Origin: Wenzhouxiangella sp. XN24
Lineage (GTDB): Bacteria; Pseudomonadota; Gammaproteobacteria; Steroidobacterales; XN24
DNA length: 64,000 nt
Direction: 5' to 3'
NCBI RefSeq assembly: GCF_011064545.1
Contig: NZ_JAAMFG010000017.1
Span: 184,421 to 248,420, forward strand
The notes under the pieces are model-generated. The model had not been told where the DNA came from and searched no databases. It saw nothing but the letters and a program-made list of their open reading frames with translations. Below, one piece after another: positions 62,475-64,000 of the stretch (position 1 is its first letter; the number at the start of each line of letters is the position of its first letter). A program made the translations under genes and the position numbers.

Positions 62475-64000
62475 ATGTTTAGGAAGTTGACCATTACCGC
62501 CAAGCTCTACGGAGTCCTCGGCATCCTCTCCCTGGTGCTGATCGGCATCGGGTTCACCGGTGTCCGGGGCATGCAGGCCCTGACAGTCGAAATGGAAGAC
62601 ATGTACCAGATGGGCCTCGAAGGCACCGCGAGCCTGGGGCACATTGAGTCAACGTTCAAGGAAAACCTGATTGAGCTGTTCGATGCAGCCCAACACGATC
62701 CGCGCCTTGAGAACGTCTTCGCGGACGGACACCAGGTGGACGTCCATTTCACGAGAATGCGGGCGCGTTCTGCCGAGATCATCGCGGCGCTCGAAGAGTA
62801 TCTTGAGAACCATGTCGCCACCGACGCGGGCCGCCAGGCCGCCGCTGAGCTGGAAAGCGCACGGGTCGCCTATGTGCGAGATGAGCTGGTTCCGGTGATC
62901 AACATGATGGAGGCCGGAAATTTCGACGAGGCGAGTGATTTTCTCATCGCCACTACGCTGCCTGCATTCCGTACCAACGTGCTGCCACGCATCGAGGCGA
63001 TGGTGACACAGAAATCCGAGTTTGCAGGCAATCAGTATGCCGGCGCGCTGGCCCAGTTCGAGCGCCAGCGAATGGTTACGGTCGTTTCTGCCACGCTCGG
63101 CCTGTTGCTCGCGGGCTTCATCGGCTGGCTGGTGATCTCTCGTTCCTTCGGCCGCCCGGTCGCGCAGGTGGTCGATGCTGCCGACAAGATGGCGGCGGGT
63201 GACTTCGAGTTCAAGGTCGAGGCCGCCAATCCCGACGACGAAGTCGGCAAGCTGGTAGAAGCCGTGAACCGGGTCCAGGCGAGCGTCAAGGGTATGGTGA
63301 CGGACGCCAATATGCTGGCCAAGGCCGCTGTCCAGGGTCGGCTTTCCACGCGCGCCGACGCCACCAAACACAAAGGTGAATTCCGGGAGATCGTGGAAGG
63401 TGTCAACAACACGCTGGACGCCGTCATCGGCCCGTTGAACGTGGCGGCCGGCTACGTGGACCGCATCTCCAACGGCGATATCCCCGAGAAGATCACCGAC
63501 GAGTACAAGGGCGACTTCAACGCCCTGAAGAACAACCTCAACACCTGCATCGACGCCGTCAACAGGCTGGTGGTCGACGCCAACATGCTCTCCGAGGCCG
63601 CGCTGGCCGGCAAGCTCGCGACGCGTGCCGATGCCAAGCGCCACGAGGGGGATTTCCGCAAGATCGTCGAAGGCGTGAATGCGACCCTCGACGCGGTCGT
63701 GGTCCCGGTCAACGAAGTCAAGCGCGTCATGGTGGCGCTCAGTGAGGGCGACCTCACGCAGAAGATCCAGGGCAACTACCAGGGCGACTTCAAGGTCCTG
63801 CAGGAAGCTGTCGATGACTCCATCGACAAGCTCAACTCCCTGATCTCCGGCATCAAGAGCTCGGCGGACCTCATCAACACCGCCGCCAAGGAAATCGCCG
63901 CCGGTAACACCAACCTCTCCCAGCGTACCGAGGAACAGGCCTCTTCCCTCGAAGAGACCGCCTCCTCCATGGAAGAGCTCACCTCCACCGTCAAGCAGAA
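62475..64000 (+). CDS. Methyl-accepting chemotaxis protein with repeated HAMP modules, partial
   Basis: At least 508 codons are visible; the gene runs past the window end. It has a membrane helix (about 11-31), a periplasmic four-helix-like sensor (about 35-195), a second helix near 201-221, a HAMP domain and further HAMP-like modules, then the start of the signalling helix (QRTEEQASSLEETASSMEEL). Two 91-residue HAMP-pair units are repeated (see repeat). No stop is met. It works with CheW. Confidence 0.93.
   Translation, partial: MFRKLTITAKLYGVLGILSLVLIGIGFTGVRGMQALTVEMEDMYQMGLEGTASLGHIESTFKENLIELFDAAQHDPRLENVFADGHQVDVHFTRMRARSAEIIAALEEYLENHVATDAGRQAAAELESARVAYVRDELVPVINMMEAGNFDEASDFLIATTLPAFRTNVLPRIEAMVTQKSEFAGNQYAGALAQFERQRMVTVVSATLGLLLAGFIGWLVISRSFGRPVAQVVDAADKMAAGDFEFKVEAANPDDEVGKLVEAVNRVQASVKGMVTDANMLAKAAVQGRLSTRADATKHKGEFREIVEGVNNTLDAVIGPLNVAAGYVDRISNGDIPEKITDEYKGDFNALKNNLNTCIDAVNRLVVDANMLSEAALAGKLATRADAKRHEGDFRKIVEGVNATLDAVVVPVNEVKRVMVALSEGDLTQKIQGNYQGDFKVLQEAVDDSIDKLNSLISGIKSSADLINTAAKEIAAGNTNLSQRTEEQASSLEETASSMEELTSTVKQ
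63303..63848 (+). repeat. Tandem HAMP-pair repeat in the chemoreceptor gene
   Basis: A 273-base (91-residue) unit beginning at DANML is repeated with clear similarity (ADATKHKGEFREIVEGVNNT in copy one and ADAKRHEGDFRKIVEGVNAT in copy two), with second-half motifs GDIPEKI and GDLTQKI. This gives a poly-HAMP linker between membrane and signalling domain. Confidence 0.85.

Overview
This is a gene-dense, GC-rich chromosomal window of about 64 kb. Gene content points to a free-living Gammaproteobacterium: a ZapG/YhcB-type protein, an RpoS-like sigma factor, ArfB, Zur, FetAB, a Vibrio/Shewanella-type TtpC-ExbB-ExbD-TonB system, and TolB/TPR regulators of the kind common in Xanthomonadales, Woeseia-like and Nevskia-like lineages. 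The exact order cannot be fixed from the sequence alone. I recognised no insertion sequence, prophage, CRISPR array, tRNA or rRNA. Long antisense open frames are GC-driven shadows and are left out.

Layout. 1-4.3 kb: a molybdenum cofactor block (end of mobA, moeA, moaB, an Asp-box/BNR protein, yqeC, a MoaD/ThiS-like carrier) with stop-start overlaps. 4.3-8.3 kb: an orphan ParA ATPase, a DUF4397 lipoprotein, and a large SLOG-type nucleotide-fold protein with four C-terminal membrane helices. 8.4-12.9 kb: ZapG/YhcB, a patatin-barrel outer-membrane phospholipase, a PQQ-type sugar dehydrogenase and a small membrane protein. 13-16.6 kb: a DUF4920 protein, then a membrane-anchored response regulator in operon with fetA-fetB, and a zincin metallopeptidase. 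16.7-22.4 kb: an operon of alpha/beta hydrolase, NatA/NatB ABC exporter, LemA and DUF2207. 22.5-28 kb: CDF metal exporter, Zur, a secreted protein, a CadC-like TolB regulator, a DUF2799 lipoprotein and a GAF-GGDEF cyclase.

28-38.5 kb: DUF3450, TtpC, ExbB, ExbD, TonB and TPR genes feed directly into a large TonB-dependent receptor and a beta-helix lipoprotein, closed by a clear intrinsic terminator. 38.7-45 kb: six same-strand genes, five junctions of which four overlap (DUF1538 membrane protein, PII-like protein, CBS protein, FAD oxidoreductase, DUF697 GTPase, membrane GTPase), preceded by a promoter-like element with a perfect inverted repeat. This and the SLOG-membrane protein are the best candidates for poorly described systems.

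45-48.6 kb: an RpoS-like sigma factor, a YbdG-type mechanosensitive channel, a CIA30 protein and ArfB. 48.7-51.3 kb: a TetR-controlled redox module (flavodoxin-like oxidoreductase, two AhpD-fold proteins, operator in the divergent promoter). 51.4-56.9 kb: a FadL-type porin and sulfur-compound genes (two split YeeE/YedE halves, a fused YeeE/YedE, a two-domain rhodanese) around a DJ-1/PfpI protein. 57-60 kb: a TolB-TPR membrane protein whose start is preceded by a perfect palindrome, and a lipoprotein. 60-64 kb: RidA, an Asp-nucleophile alpha/beta hydrolase, a degraded periplasmic-binding-protein fragment, CheW, and a methyl-accepting chemotaxis protein that runs off the window end.
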